Below, one piece after another: positions 1 to 5,380 of a stretch of 7,607 bases of DNA (position 1 is its first letter; the number at the start of each line of letters is the position of its first letter). Both the position numbers and the translations under genes were made by a program. The notes beneath the pieces were generated by a model that made no database searches, was not told the origin of the DNA, and saw only the letters and a program-made list of their open reading frames with translations. This DNA comes from an uncultured Clostridia bacterium. GTDB lineage: Bacteria > Bacillota > Clostridia > TANB77 > CAG-508. The stretch spans positions 1 through 7,607 of the forward strand of contig CAQYCU010000066.1 of NCBI GenBank assembly GCA_948919095.1, in the 5' to 3' direction.

Positions 1-54
1 TGATGATATTTCTTTTACTTTGTTTTTATTATTTGTAGCTAAAATTATTTCCAT
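1..54 (-). CDS. rdgB: RdgB/HAM1 family XTP/dITP pyrophosphatase, N-terminus only (runs off the left edge)
   Basis: Only the first 18 codons are inside the window. They read MEIILATNNKNKVKEISS, which fits the start of the HAM1/RdgB family, where a first beta strand is followed by the substrate-loop signature (L/V)AT-x-N-x-x-K-x-x-E(I/L). Known members hydrolyse non-canonical purine triphosphates (ITP, dITP, XTP) to monophosphate and pyrophosphate, which keeps them out of DNA and RNA; they act in the cytoplasm. The ATG at 52-54 is the right start because AGGAG lies at 65-69, ten bases upstream, and a well-formed promoter lies just beyond. The gene has its own promoter and is separated from the upstream unit by a terminator. 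Family assignment rests on a short but distinctive stretch; everything downstream is outside the window. Confidence 0.85.
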   Translation of the reverse strand, partial: MEIILATNNKNKVKEISS

Positions 55-86
55 ATTAATCTATCTCCTAGTTTTATTTTTAAATA

Positions 87-115
87 ATAATATCACAATT
101 TATCTAGCATATCAA
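87..115 (-). promoter_or_regulatory. Sigma-A promoter for rdgB
   Basis: On the minus strand, TTGATA (110-115) and TATTAT (87-92) are separated by exactly 17 bases. The -10 is preceded by TGA (93-95), which forms an extended -10 of the TGn type. Transcription would begin near position 80, about 25 bases before the ATG, leaving a short leader that carries the AGGAG ribosome site. This is the best promoter match in the window. Its -10 extension overlaps the TGA that ends the coding-like fragment upstream. Confidence 0.7.
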
Positions 116-203
116 TATTATATTGTGTGATTTTATAATTTGATGATGGACCTTCTTCCGATATTACTCCTAGAATTCTAGATATCCTAATGGGTTTATG
201 TCT
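93..203 (-). pseudogene. Orphan coding-like fragment, possible C-terminal remnant of a lost gene
   Basis: Between the terminator and the rdgB promoter there is an open frame of 36 codons ending in TGA at 93-95. It includes RHKPIRISRILGVISEEG and, a little further on, YKITQYNIDMLDKL. The composition (Gly, Pro, Glu, Asp, Arg and a hydrophobic pattern) is unlike the Lys/Asn/Ile/Phe noise that AT-rich intergenic DNA usually gives. No start codon with a ribosome site precedes it, and its frame continues up through the terminator hairpin to the stop of the DUF4097 gene. I do not recognise the family. It may be the 3' end of a gene whose body was lost when the neighbouring unit arrived, or it may be chance. 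Confidence is low. Confidence 0.35.
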
Positions 204-212
204 AATAATTAT

Positions 213-248
213 AAATATAAAAAGAAAGAAGATGTTACTCTTCTTTCT
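213..248 (-). terminator. Intrinsic terminator of the HTH/DUF4097 unit
   Basis: On the minus strand AGAAAGAAGA (239-248) pairs perfectly with TCTTCTTTCT (223-232) around a six-base loop, GTAACA. The stem is followed directly by TTTTATATTTA. The stem is ten base pairs with no mismatch and starts 15 bases after the TAA at 264-266, where a Rho-independent terminator for the unit is expected. The pairing is purine/pyrimidine-segregated and modest in GC, as is common in very AT-rich genomes. Confidence 0.8.
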
Positions 249-263
249 GAATTGAATTATTAC

Positions 264-1059
264 TTATCCTATATTTACATTTCCACAATCGCATTTTACT
301 GTTAATGTTACATTTGATTGTCTATTACTTTGATTTACATTGCAATGTCCCAAATCAACTTTTGCATCAATATAAATATCATGTGCTTTATTTACTTCTA
401 TATTTCCTAAGTCAGCTTTTATACTTGAATTCTCCTTAATTGATAAAGTACCAATACTAATGTTTCCGCAATTAGCTTTAAGTTCACATTTGTTAAGTAT
501 TTCATTTACTTCTATATTTCCGTAGGTCACATTTTATATTAGCATTTTTTATTTTTCCAACTTCTACATTTCCGCAGTCACAATCAACATCTATTGTTGC
601 ATTTTCTAAATCAGCTATTGTACATTTTCCATAATTATTTTTTACAGTAATTCTATTCAAATAGCTAGCTGGCACATATACAATAATATCGTTTAGTCTT
701 TGATTAAATCCAAAGAAATTAAATCTAAATTTATTTTGAAATTTAATATCTAAATCATTATTCGCTACATTAACATTAAAGTCATCATCATTGTTACCAT
801 ATATCACTACTTGAATATAATTATCTGGAGATTGCTTAATTATTATATCTCCAGCCTCTTGCTTAATAGATATATCTCTTATATCTTCAAAATTAAATTT
901 TTTATCATACACTATATTCGTACTTTTATGTCCCATTTTAAATACTCCATTTTTGAAATTTATATTTCCATTTAAATATGATACTAAAAACATAGTTAAT
1001 AAGAATATTACAACTGACATTAGAATTATCAAAAAAATTATTAATGTTTTACTCTTCAT
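264..1059 (-). pseudogene. Membrane-anchored DUF4097-like beta-helix protein, broken by a single-base frameshift
   Basis: The first frame gives 185 residues (stop at 502-504). The second covers 264-530 and has no ribosome site of its own. At 520-525 the minus strand reads CTA-CGG; removing one C (position 522) changes DLRKYRSK-stop into DLGNIEVN and joins both parts into one 264-residue protein. Residues 5-29 form a single membrane anchor. Residues about 55-135 are beta-strand-rich, and from about 140 to 264 a rung motif recurs (YGKCTI, CDCGNVEVG, DLGNIEVN, NCGNISIG, DLGNIEVN, DLGHCNVN, CDCGNVNIG), one every 17-22 residues, as in the DUF4097 beta-helix. LiaG and YvlB of Bacillus carry this domain in envelope-stress operons. 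The start overlaps the regulator gene by 11 bp and has AGGAG at 1067-1071, so translation is probably coupled. Either a real mutation or a sequencing error; the fold outside the cell is inferred from the anchor. Confidence 0.8.
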
Positions 1060-1792
1060 TATTTTTCTCCTCTTCTTTTAACATAAATATTAATTTTACT
1101 ACATTTTCAAGTAATCCTACAATTATAAATATTACCCAAGTTATATGCCATGCCATTGTTGTAAAACTTACTATAAAATAAATAACAACTCCTAGGCAAC
1201 CAATACTATCGTTAATAGCTTTCATTACAGTATTTTGTCTTATTTCCTCTTTGGTTTTGTTTTGTTTGGGTATAGACATATAATGCTTTATTATTCTTGC
1301 TGTTGCTATGCCTATTATTATTAAAAATATTGCACTTGCTATTACTGGGTTCATTCTAAATACAGGAATGGCTACCGATATAAATGCAACTGATAAAATA
1401 TATAAAAATACTGATGAGCTTACTACTTCTGCTGATTTTCTTTTAATCTGTGCTCTTGTCATATTCTCATAATCAACTTCATCATCTTTTCCTCTTGTGA
1501 ATAAATGGTCTTTTGCATCTTCAAAAGTATTTTGCTCTGTGCTTCCATTGTTGTAATTTGTATCATTACTATTCTTGCTTTTTTCTTCGTAACCTTCCTT
1601 TCCCATTAATAATTCATTTGGTGTAATTCCATATAGTTCACATAATGGTGCAATTTTATCAAAATCAGGTGTGCTTAAATTAGTCTCCCATTTTGAAATT
1701 GTTTGTCTTGATACATTTAGCTTTTCTGCTACGTCATCTTGAGTTAAATTTTTGTTTCTTCTTAGTTCGTATAATTTGTCTCCTATGTTCAT
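1049..1792 (-). CDS. Membrane-tethered Cro/C1-type (XRE) HTH transcriptional regulator
   Basis: This 247-residue protein starts with a canonical Cro/C1 helix-turn-helix (residues about 5-62: LYELRRNKNLTQDDVAEKLN, then VSRQTISKWE and the third-helix region TPDFDKIAPLCELYGITPNELL). A polar linker follows (about 66-118, rich in Asn, Lys, Glu and Asp), then four likely membrane segments near 124-145, 149-168, 196-213 and 216-237, and an acidic-basic tail. A DNA-binding domain tethered to a helical membrane domain suggests a one-component regulator that senses a membrane or envelope signal. That role is inferred. The ATG at 1790-1792 has GGAGG at 1801-1805. The gene is first in a two-gene unit and overlaps the DUF4097 gene by 11 bp, so the downstream protein may be its target or its co-sensor. 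It is probably autoregulated, as XRE proteins often are; the ligand is unknown. Confidence 0.85.
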   Translation of the reverse strand: MNIGDKLYELRRNKNLTQDDVAEKLNVSRQTISKWETNLSTPDFDKIAPLCELYGITPNELLMGKEGYEEKSKNSNDTNYNNGSTEQNTFEDAKDHLFTRGKDDEVDYENMTRAQIKRKSAEVVSSSVFLYILSVAFISVAIPVFRMNPVIASAIFLIIIGIATARIIKHYMSIPKQNKTKEEIRQNTVMKAINDSIGCLGVVIYFIVSFTTMAWHITWVIFIIVGLLENVVKLIFMLKEEEKNNEE

Positions 1793-1843
1793 TTAATTAT
1801 CCTCCTTTTTTCTAATTAAAATTATACAATTTTTATTCGTTGC

Positions 1844-1874
1844 ATTCTATCAATTTAAGTTGGAATTTGCGCAA
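1844..1874 (-). promoter_or_regulatory. Possible promoter of the HTH/DUF4097 unit
   Basis: On the minus strand TAGAAT (1844-1849) is preceded by TGA (1850-1852), an extended -10 arrangement. A -35-like TTGCGC lies at 1869-1874, with a rather long 19-base spacer. Transcription would begin about 45 bases before the ATG at 1792. A perfect TATAAT also occurs closer, at 1821-1826, but its nearest good -35 (TTGATA, 1848-1853) is 21 bases away, which is too far. Either could be used; the choice is uncertain. Confidence 0.35.
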
Positions 1875-1891
1875 CCGAAATTAACATTCCA
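1861..1891. promoter_or_regulatory. Possible operator: dyad TGGAAT-N19-ATTCCA around TTGCGCAA
   Basis: TGGAAT (1861-1866) and ATTCCA (1886-1891) form an inverted repeat next to the palindrome TTGCGCAA (1867-1874). The patch is much richer in G and C than its surroundings and overlaps the proposed -35 of the HTH gene. That position would suit autoregulation by the XRE protein. The arms are short and the centre is not symmetric, so this is only a candidate. Confidence 0.25.
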
Positions 1892-1954
1892 GTATTTCCA
1901 GCGCTTTTCAGATTTGTTTTTTATAAAATTTATTATGTGAAAGCTAATAATTTT

Positions 1955-1993
1955 ACTATAAAAAATTGAAAATAAGCACTTAATTTTTATAGT
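1955..1993. repeat. AT-rich inverted repeat
   Basis: ACTATAAAAAATT (1955-1967) pairs with AATTTTTATAGT (1982-1993), twelve pairs with one bulged A, around a 14-base loop. Outer, interrupted pairing continues with ATGT and GAAAG on the left (1935-1943) against CTTTC and ACAT on the right (1999-2010). It overlaps the alternative GCACT/AGTGC hairpin, so the two structures exclude each other. No target-site duplication or transposase is visible, so a mobile origin is not supported. Confidence 0.4.
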
Positions 1994-1995
1994 GC
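1961..1995 (-). terminator. Possible weak terminator after pyrE
   Basis: On the minus strand GCACT (1991-1995) and AGTGC (1976-1980) form a five-pair stem with a ten-base loop. It is followed by TTATTTTCAATTTTTT (1961-1975 plus the next base pattern), a T-rich tract. It lies about 110 bases after the pyrE stop and before the promoter region of the HTH gene, a sensible place for the central unit to end. The stem is short, so confidence is limited. Confidence 0.35.
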
Positions 1996-2105
1996 CTACT
2001 TTCATTACATAAAATTAATACTGATTTTAACATAATTTCATTTAAAAAAAATGATTGTTTCACTTTATTTTTTTATCTTACATTCAAAACTTAAATCGTT
2101 TCACT

Positions 2106-2744
2106 CTATTTTATCCAACTCTCATCACTTGGATTATTTCTAAATTTTATTAGTCTTTCTTTGTCACTTTCTTTTATATATCCATTTTGAACTGCAACAT
2201 CAACCATTATATCAAAATTTGATAAACTTATATTTTTTACATTTGCTTCTTCTAATGCTTTTTTACTTTTTTCCATATTATATGTAAATATACTTACTAT
2301 TCCTAAAACTATAGCGCCTGCTTCTCTTAGTACATTTACAACATCTATTACACTTCCTCCTGTTGAAATTAAGTCTTCAACTACTACTACTTTTTGTCCT
2401 TCAATTAGTCTTCCTTCTATTTGATTTTTTCTTCCATGGTCTTTGCTACTTCCACGTACATATCCCATTGGTAAACCTAGAATATCAGCAGTAATAGCTG
2501 CATGTGCAATTCCAGCAGTACTTGTTCCCATTAAAACTTCTGCTCCTTGGAAATTTTCTTCTATTAAGCTCGCTAAACCTTCTTCAATATCATTTCTTAC
2601 TATTGGTGCTGTTAGTGTTAATCTATTATCACAATATATTGGACTTTTTATTCCACTTGCCCATGTAAATGGGTCATCTGGTCTCAAAAATATTGCTTCT
2701 ATTGATAATAAATCTTTTGCTATTTTTTCTTCTAAATTATTCAT
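2106..2744 (-). CDS. pyrE: Orotate phosphoribosyltransferase
   Basis: This 212-residue cytoplasmic enzyme transfers ribose-5-phosphate from PRPP to orotate to give OMP, the fifth step of de novo pyrimidine synthesis. The family signatures are all present: FTWASGIKSPIYCDNR (26-41), the flexible catalytic loop region KDHGRKNQIEG (101-111), and the PRPP-binding motif VVVVEDLISTGGS (119-131) with its acidic pair E123-D124. Length is typical. The ATG at 2742-2744 has AAGGG ten bases upstream (2755-2759), a weaker site than most here. It follows pyrF by 106 bases; the gap contains a 19-codon open frame. The stop is TAG. No PyrR attenuator or other leader is visible in front of it. OMP is passed to PyrF, encoded just upstream. 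Confidence 0.97.
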   Translation of the reverse strand: MNNLEEKIAKDLLSIEAIFLRPDDPFTWASGIKSPIYCDNRLTLTAPIVRNDIEEGLASLIEENFQGAEVLMGTSTAGIAHAAITADILGLPMGYVRGSSKDHGRKNQIEGRLIEGQKVVVVEDLISTGGSVIDVVNVLREAGAIVLGIVSIFTYNMEKSKKALEEANVKNISLSNFDIMVDVAVQNGYIKESDKERLIKFRNNPSDESWIK

Positions 2745-2783
2745 TTTATATTTTCCCTTCTTTATAATTTAAAATTGTTCTTA

Positions 2784-2843
2784 TTAATTTTTTCGTATAA
2801 CATCTATTACATGATTTTCATATTGTGGCATTATTTCCATCAT
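2784..2843 (-). CDS. Possible 19-residue small ORF between pyrF and pyrE
   Basis: The frame reads MMEIMPQYENHVIDVIRKN and ends with two consecutive TAA codons. It begins seven bases after the pyrF stop. AGGA at 2854-2857, inside the end of pyrF, lies ten bases before its ATG, so ribosomes leaving pyrF could start here. It stands in the same frame as pyrE, separated by stops, with 39 bases between its stop and the pyrE ATG. I do not recognise the peptide. It could be a short regulatory leader, a vestige of a longer gene, or chance. Its composition is more protein-like than the surrounding spacer. Confidence 0.3.
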   Translation of the reverse strand: MMEIMPQYENHVIDVIRKN

Positions 2844-2850
2844 AAAAATG

Positions 2851-3549
2851 TTATCCTACAAAATCTTCTACACATTTTTTGTAAGCGTTAATTGGGGCTT
2901 CTGCTTTTGTAATTGGCCTTCCTACTACAATATAATCTGATCCTAATTCTTTCGCCTTTTTAGGTGTCGTAATTCTAACTTGGTCACCTTTGTCATCTTC
3001 TTCAAATCTAATTCCTGGCGTTACTGTTATAAAATCATCCCCGCATCTCTTTTTTACTGTTTGTACTTCTAATGGTGAACATACAACACCATCTAATCCC
3101 GCTTCTTTTGCATTTTCAGCATATTTCATTACAACATTTTCTATTGGTTTTTCTATTAATAATTGATTTTGCATCTTCTCTTGACTTGTTGATGTTAATT
3201 GTGTTACAGCTATAAGAATTGGTCTTTCTCCATTTTCTTTAGTTAATCCTTTTAATCCAGCTTTCATCATTTCAATAGTACCTGCTGAATGTACATTTGT
3301 CATATCAACATTCAAATTTGACAATGATTTCATAGCTTTTTCAACTGTATTAGGTATATCATGTAGTTTTAAGTCCAAAAAAATTTTGTGACCTCTTCTT
3401 TTTATTTCTCTAACTATATCTGGTCCCTCACTATAAAAAAGCTCCATTCCAATTTTTAGGAATAACTTTTCATTTTCAAATTTATCTAAAAATCTAAAAG
3501 TCTCTTCTTTGTCTTTAAAATCGCATGCAATAATTACACCCTTTCCCAT
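2851..3549 (-). CDS. pyrF: Orotidine-5'-phosphate decarboxylase
   Basis: This 232-residue TIM-barrel enzyme converts OMP to UMP, the last step of de novo UMP synthesis, in the cytoplasm. The catalytic set lines up with the Bacillus-type family: D10 (IIACDF), K32 (LKIGMELFY), and D59, K61 and D64 in DLKLHDIPNTV. The phosphate-binding end, DYIVVGRPIT (about 205-214, with R211), is also intact. Length is normal for the short bacterial class. The ATG at 3547-3549 has AAAGGAG at 3560-3566, one of the strongest ribosome sites here. It follows the flavin oxidoreductase gene by 50 bases without a terminator, so it may be read from the upstream promoter; a weak TATAAA lies in the gap but has no convincing -35. 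PyrE follows. Confidence 0.97.
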   Translation of the reverse strand: MGKGVIIACDFKDKEETFRFLDKFENEKLFLKIGMELFYSEGPDIVREIKRRGHKIFLDLKLHDIPNTVEKAMKSLSNLNVDMTNVHSAGTIEMMKAGLKGLTKENGERPILIAVTQLTSTSQEKMQNQLLIEKPIENVVMKYAENAKEAGLDGVVCSPLEVQTVKKRCGDDFITVTPGIRFEEDDKGDQVRITTPKKAKELGSDYIVVGRPITKAEAPINAYKKCVEDFVG

Positions 3550-3599
3550 AAAATTATTACTCCTTTATTTCACTTTTTCATTTTATACTACTATATACT

Positions 3600-4895
3600 T
3601 TAATTGTTTTCTTTTATTTCTTTACTTACTGTTTTTCCTAATTTTATCGCATAATTCATTCCTCTATCTTCTGGGTAAATTTGAGGCATTGTGCATAAAT
3701 ATATATTTTCCTTCTCAAGCTTATGCTCCATTATGTTTTCTGAATAATTACATTCTATAATTGGTTGAGCATATTCTTCATCAAATATATAATACTCTTT
3801 TACATTTTTCTTTTTAAAATCTTTATTTATTTTTGTTAAATGCTTCATATATTCATTGAATAATTCTTCTTTAGAATATGAATATAATTTATTTTGCTTA
3901 CTCATATAATTTGAAATATAAATTATATGTTTATTTTCGTAATTGTCTTCTTTTATAAAATTTGTGTGTTCTATTATTCCACCAAATGGTATATCATTAT
4001 CTCCAATATTTAACCAATAATATGGTCCAAAACTTTTGTCTGTAACCATTACCATTGTTCTTGCAGCTGTATACTCTACTGATTGCATTTTTCCTTTTTC
4101 TTGCTTTGTTACATATTTTTTTAGTAGCTTGTATGATTGGTCATAATTTACTGTTGAAACTACTATATCAAAATCTTCATAATTTTTTTCTTTAGTTATT
4201 ATTTTATATTTTTCTTTTTCTTTTTCAATTTTTTGTATTGTTGTTTCTAATTCTATTTTTACTTTTTTATCTATTAAATATTTGTATAGTGCATCTGTTA
4301 ATACTTGATAACTTCCTTCAATATATCCTAAGTTTTCACCTTCCATACTGCTTGATGTGCTTCTAAGCTTAATCTTTCCCCACATCCATGCCATACTAAT
4401 ATCTTTCTTTTTATCTCCAAATTTTGATATTAATAAAGGCTCCCAAATTTTAGAATATATATCACGCCCTATTCTTTTTGTAAACCATTCTTCTGCTGTA
4501 CATTTTTCTAATTTCTTATAATCATTAATTAGCTTTAAGTGTACAACATTAAATCCAAAGCGCATCTTCTCAATGAAGTTTAGCTCTTTGAATTGTAATA
4601 ATGATATTGGAGTTCCCCAAGCATACATTTTTTTATTTACTAAATATCCCATTTTAGTTGCAGGCCAAATAAGTTTATCACTTAATTTTAAATCCTCAAC
4701 TAGTTCAATTACTTCTTTATCACTTTTGAAAATATGTCTATAATATTTTTCTAATCTTGTATTTGCAACAGGAAATGTTGATACCATTCCTCCAACTTCT
4801 TTTTCTTTTTCAAATATAGCTATTTCATTTTCTTTAGCTAATTCTTTTGCTATACTCATTCCGCTATATCCAGCTCCAATTATTGCAATTTTCAT
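3600..4895 (-). CDS. FAD-dependent amine-oxidase-fold oxidoreductase, likely in glycan or lipid-linked sugar metabolism
   Basis: This is a 431-residue flavoprotein. The N-terminal Rossmann motif IAIIGAGYSG (3-12) binds FAD, with E30 at the end of the second strand for the ribose, followed by VGGMVSTF (34-41), as in the amine oxidase/protoporphyrinogen oxidase/UDP-galactopyranose mutase group. The C-terminal FAD contact region is IYPEDRGMNYAIKLG (406-420). ExxYRHIF (49-56) is typical of homologues found in polysaccharide loci. The ATG at 4893-4895 is preferred over the one at 4911-4913 because AAGGG (4906-4910) sits ten bases before it, and that AAGGG would lie inside the longer version. It begins 24 bases after the GtrA stop. 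Homologues are often labelled protoporphyrinogen oxidase, but no haem genes are present. The substrate is unknown; context suggests an activated sugar or polyprenyl-linked intermediate. Confidence 0.8.
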   Translation of the reverse strand: MKIAIIGAGYSGMSIAKELAKENEIAIFEKEKEVGGMVSTFPVANTRLEKYYRHIFKSDKEVIELVEDLKLSDKLIWPATKMGYLVNKKMYAWGTPISLLQFKELNFIEKMRFGFNVVHLKLINDYKKLEKCTAEEWFTKRIGRDIYSKIWEPLLISKFGDKKKDISMAWMWGKIKLRSTSSSMEGENLGYIEGSYQVLTDALYKYLIDKKVKIELETTIQKIEKEKEKYKIITKEKNYEDFDIVVSTVNYDQSYKLLKKYVTKQEKGKMQSVEYTAARTMVMVTDKSFGPYYWLNIGDNDIPFGGIIEHTNFIKEDNYENKHIIYISNYMSKQNKLYSYSKEELFNEYMKHLTKINKDFKKKNVKEYYIFDEEYAQPIIECNYSENIMEHKLEKENIYLCTMPQIYPEDRGMNYAIKLGKTVSKEIKENN

Positions 4896-4919
4896 TTTAT
4901 TATTTCCCTTCATTCATTT

Positions 4920-5366
4920 TTATTGTTTCTTAAATGCAAAGAATTTACTTATAAAGAAATTTAATATAATAACAATTACTGATATTATTAACTTATTTAT
5001 TAAATAAGCTGTGTTATCACTAAACATTCCATAAAAAGCATGCATTACATTGTTTAGTAAAAATACTCCTACTATTTCAACTACCATTGTAAAAGCTCTA
5101 CCTAAAACAAACTTTCCAAATTCACTTAATTGTTCTTTTATAGTGTTAGCTTGTGAATTAAATACTAGTTTTCGATTTGTAAAGTATGCGAATAATATGG
5201 CAACAATTATTCCTATTGTACTTGCAATATTTCCTTCCACTTTACACAATGCTTTTAAAATATATGAAATTATTATATTTATTACTGTAGTTGCTATCCC
5301 GAATACTATATACAGTATTACTTCTTTAGTCAATACTTTTTTCATAATTTTTTTTATTTTGTCCAT
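4920..5366 (-). CDS. GtrA family membrane protein (putative polyprenyl-phosphate-sugar flippase)
   Basis: This is a small integral membrane protein of 148 residues with four predicted helices, near 15-37, 47-62, 86-106 and 121-142. The GtrA signatures are present: the aromatic-Asn-Arg motif AYFTNRKLVF (60-69) after helix 2 and the closing NFFISKFFAFK (136-146). Members are thought to move polyprenyl-phosphate sugars across the membrane for glycan decoration. The start at 5366 is chosen because AAAGGA (5373-5378) lies six bases before it. A longer frame begins at 5492, but its first 37 residues lie over the end of the upstream gene, and the next ATG, at 5381, overlaps that gene's stop and lacks a ribosome site. 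It starts 14 bases after the upstream stop, so the genes are likely co-transcribed. No GT2 partner (GtrB-like) is in the window. Confidence 0.85.
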   Translation of the reverse strand: MDKIKKIMKKVLTKEVILYIVFGIATTVINIIISYILKALCKVEGNIASTIGIIVAILFAYFTNRKLVFNSQANTIKEQLSEFGKFVLGRAFTMVVEIVGVFLLNNVMHAFYGMFSDNTAYLINKLIISVIVIILNFFISKFFAFKKQ

Positions 5367-5380
5367 ATTTTTTCCTTTCA

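Larger units (their letters stand above)
1793..2105. other. 313-bp gene-free region between pyrE and the HTH regulator
   Basis: No open frame of coding quality was found on either strand. Reading with transcription, it holds a weak terminator-like hairpin after pyrE, an AT-rich inverted repeat, a short GC-richer patch (about 1861-1915) containing the 8-bp palindrome TTGCGCAA (1867-1874), and promoter-like elements before the HTH gene. A near-repeat, GTTTCACTTTATTTT (2057-2071) and GTTTCACTCTATTTT (2098-2112), lies 41 bases apart, the second copy overlapping the pyrE stop. No riboswitch, T-box or tRNA structure was recognised. Confidence 0.6.

Noticed and set aside
264..530. Separate small gene starting at GTG (530)
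   Set aside because: It has no ribosome site and continues the rung pattern of the upstream frame exactly, so it is the second half of one broken gene.
1925..2016. Miniature transposable element
   Set aside because: The outer arms match only in short blocks and no flanking target duplication was seen.
1793..2105. Riboswitch or T-box leader before the HTH gene
   Set aside because: No conserved core sequence of a known class could be recognised, and the gene type gives no reason to expect one.
2443..2772. Plus-strand open frame of 109 codons
   Set aside because: It lies opposite pyrE, which has all family motifs; the frame has no homology-like pattern and no ribosome site.
3509..3760. Plus-strand open frame of 83 codons
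   Set aside because: It spans the ends of two real minus-strand genes and encodes Phe/Leu-rich sequence typical of the reverse of Lys-rich coding DNA.
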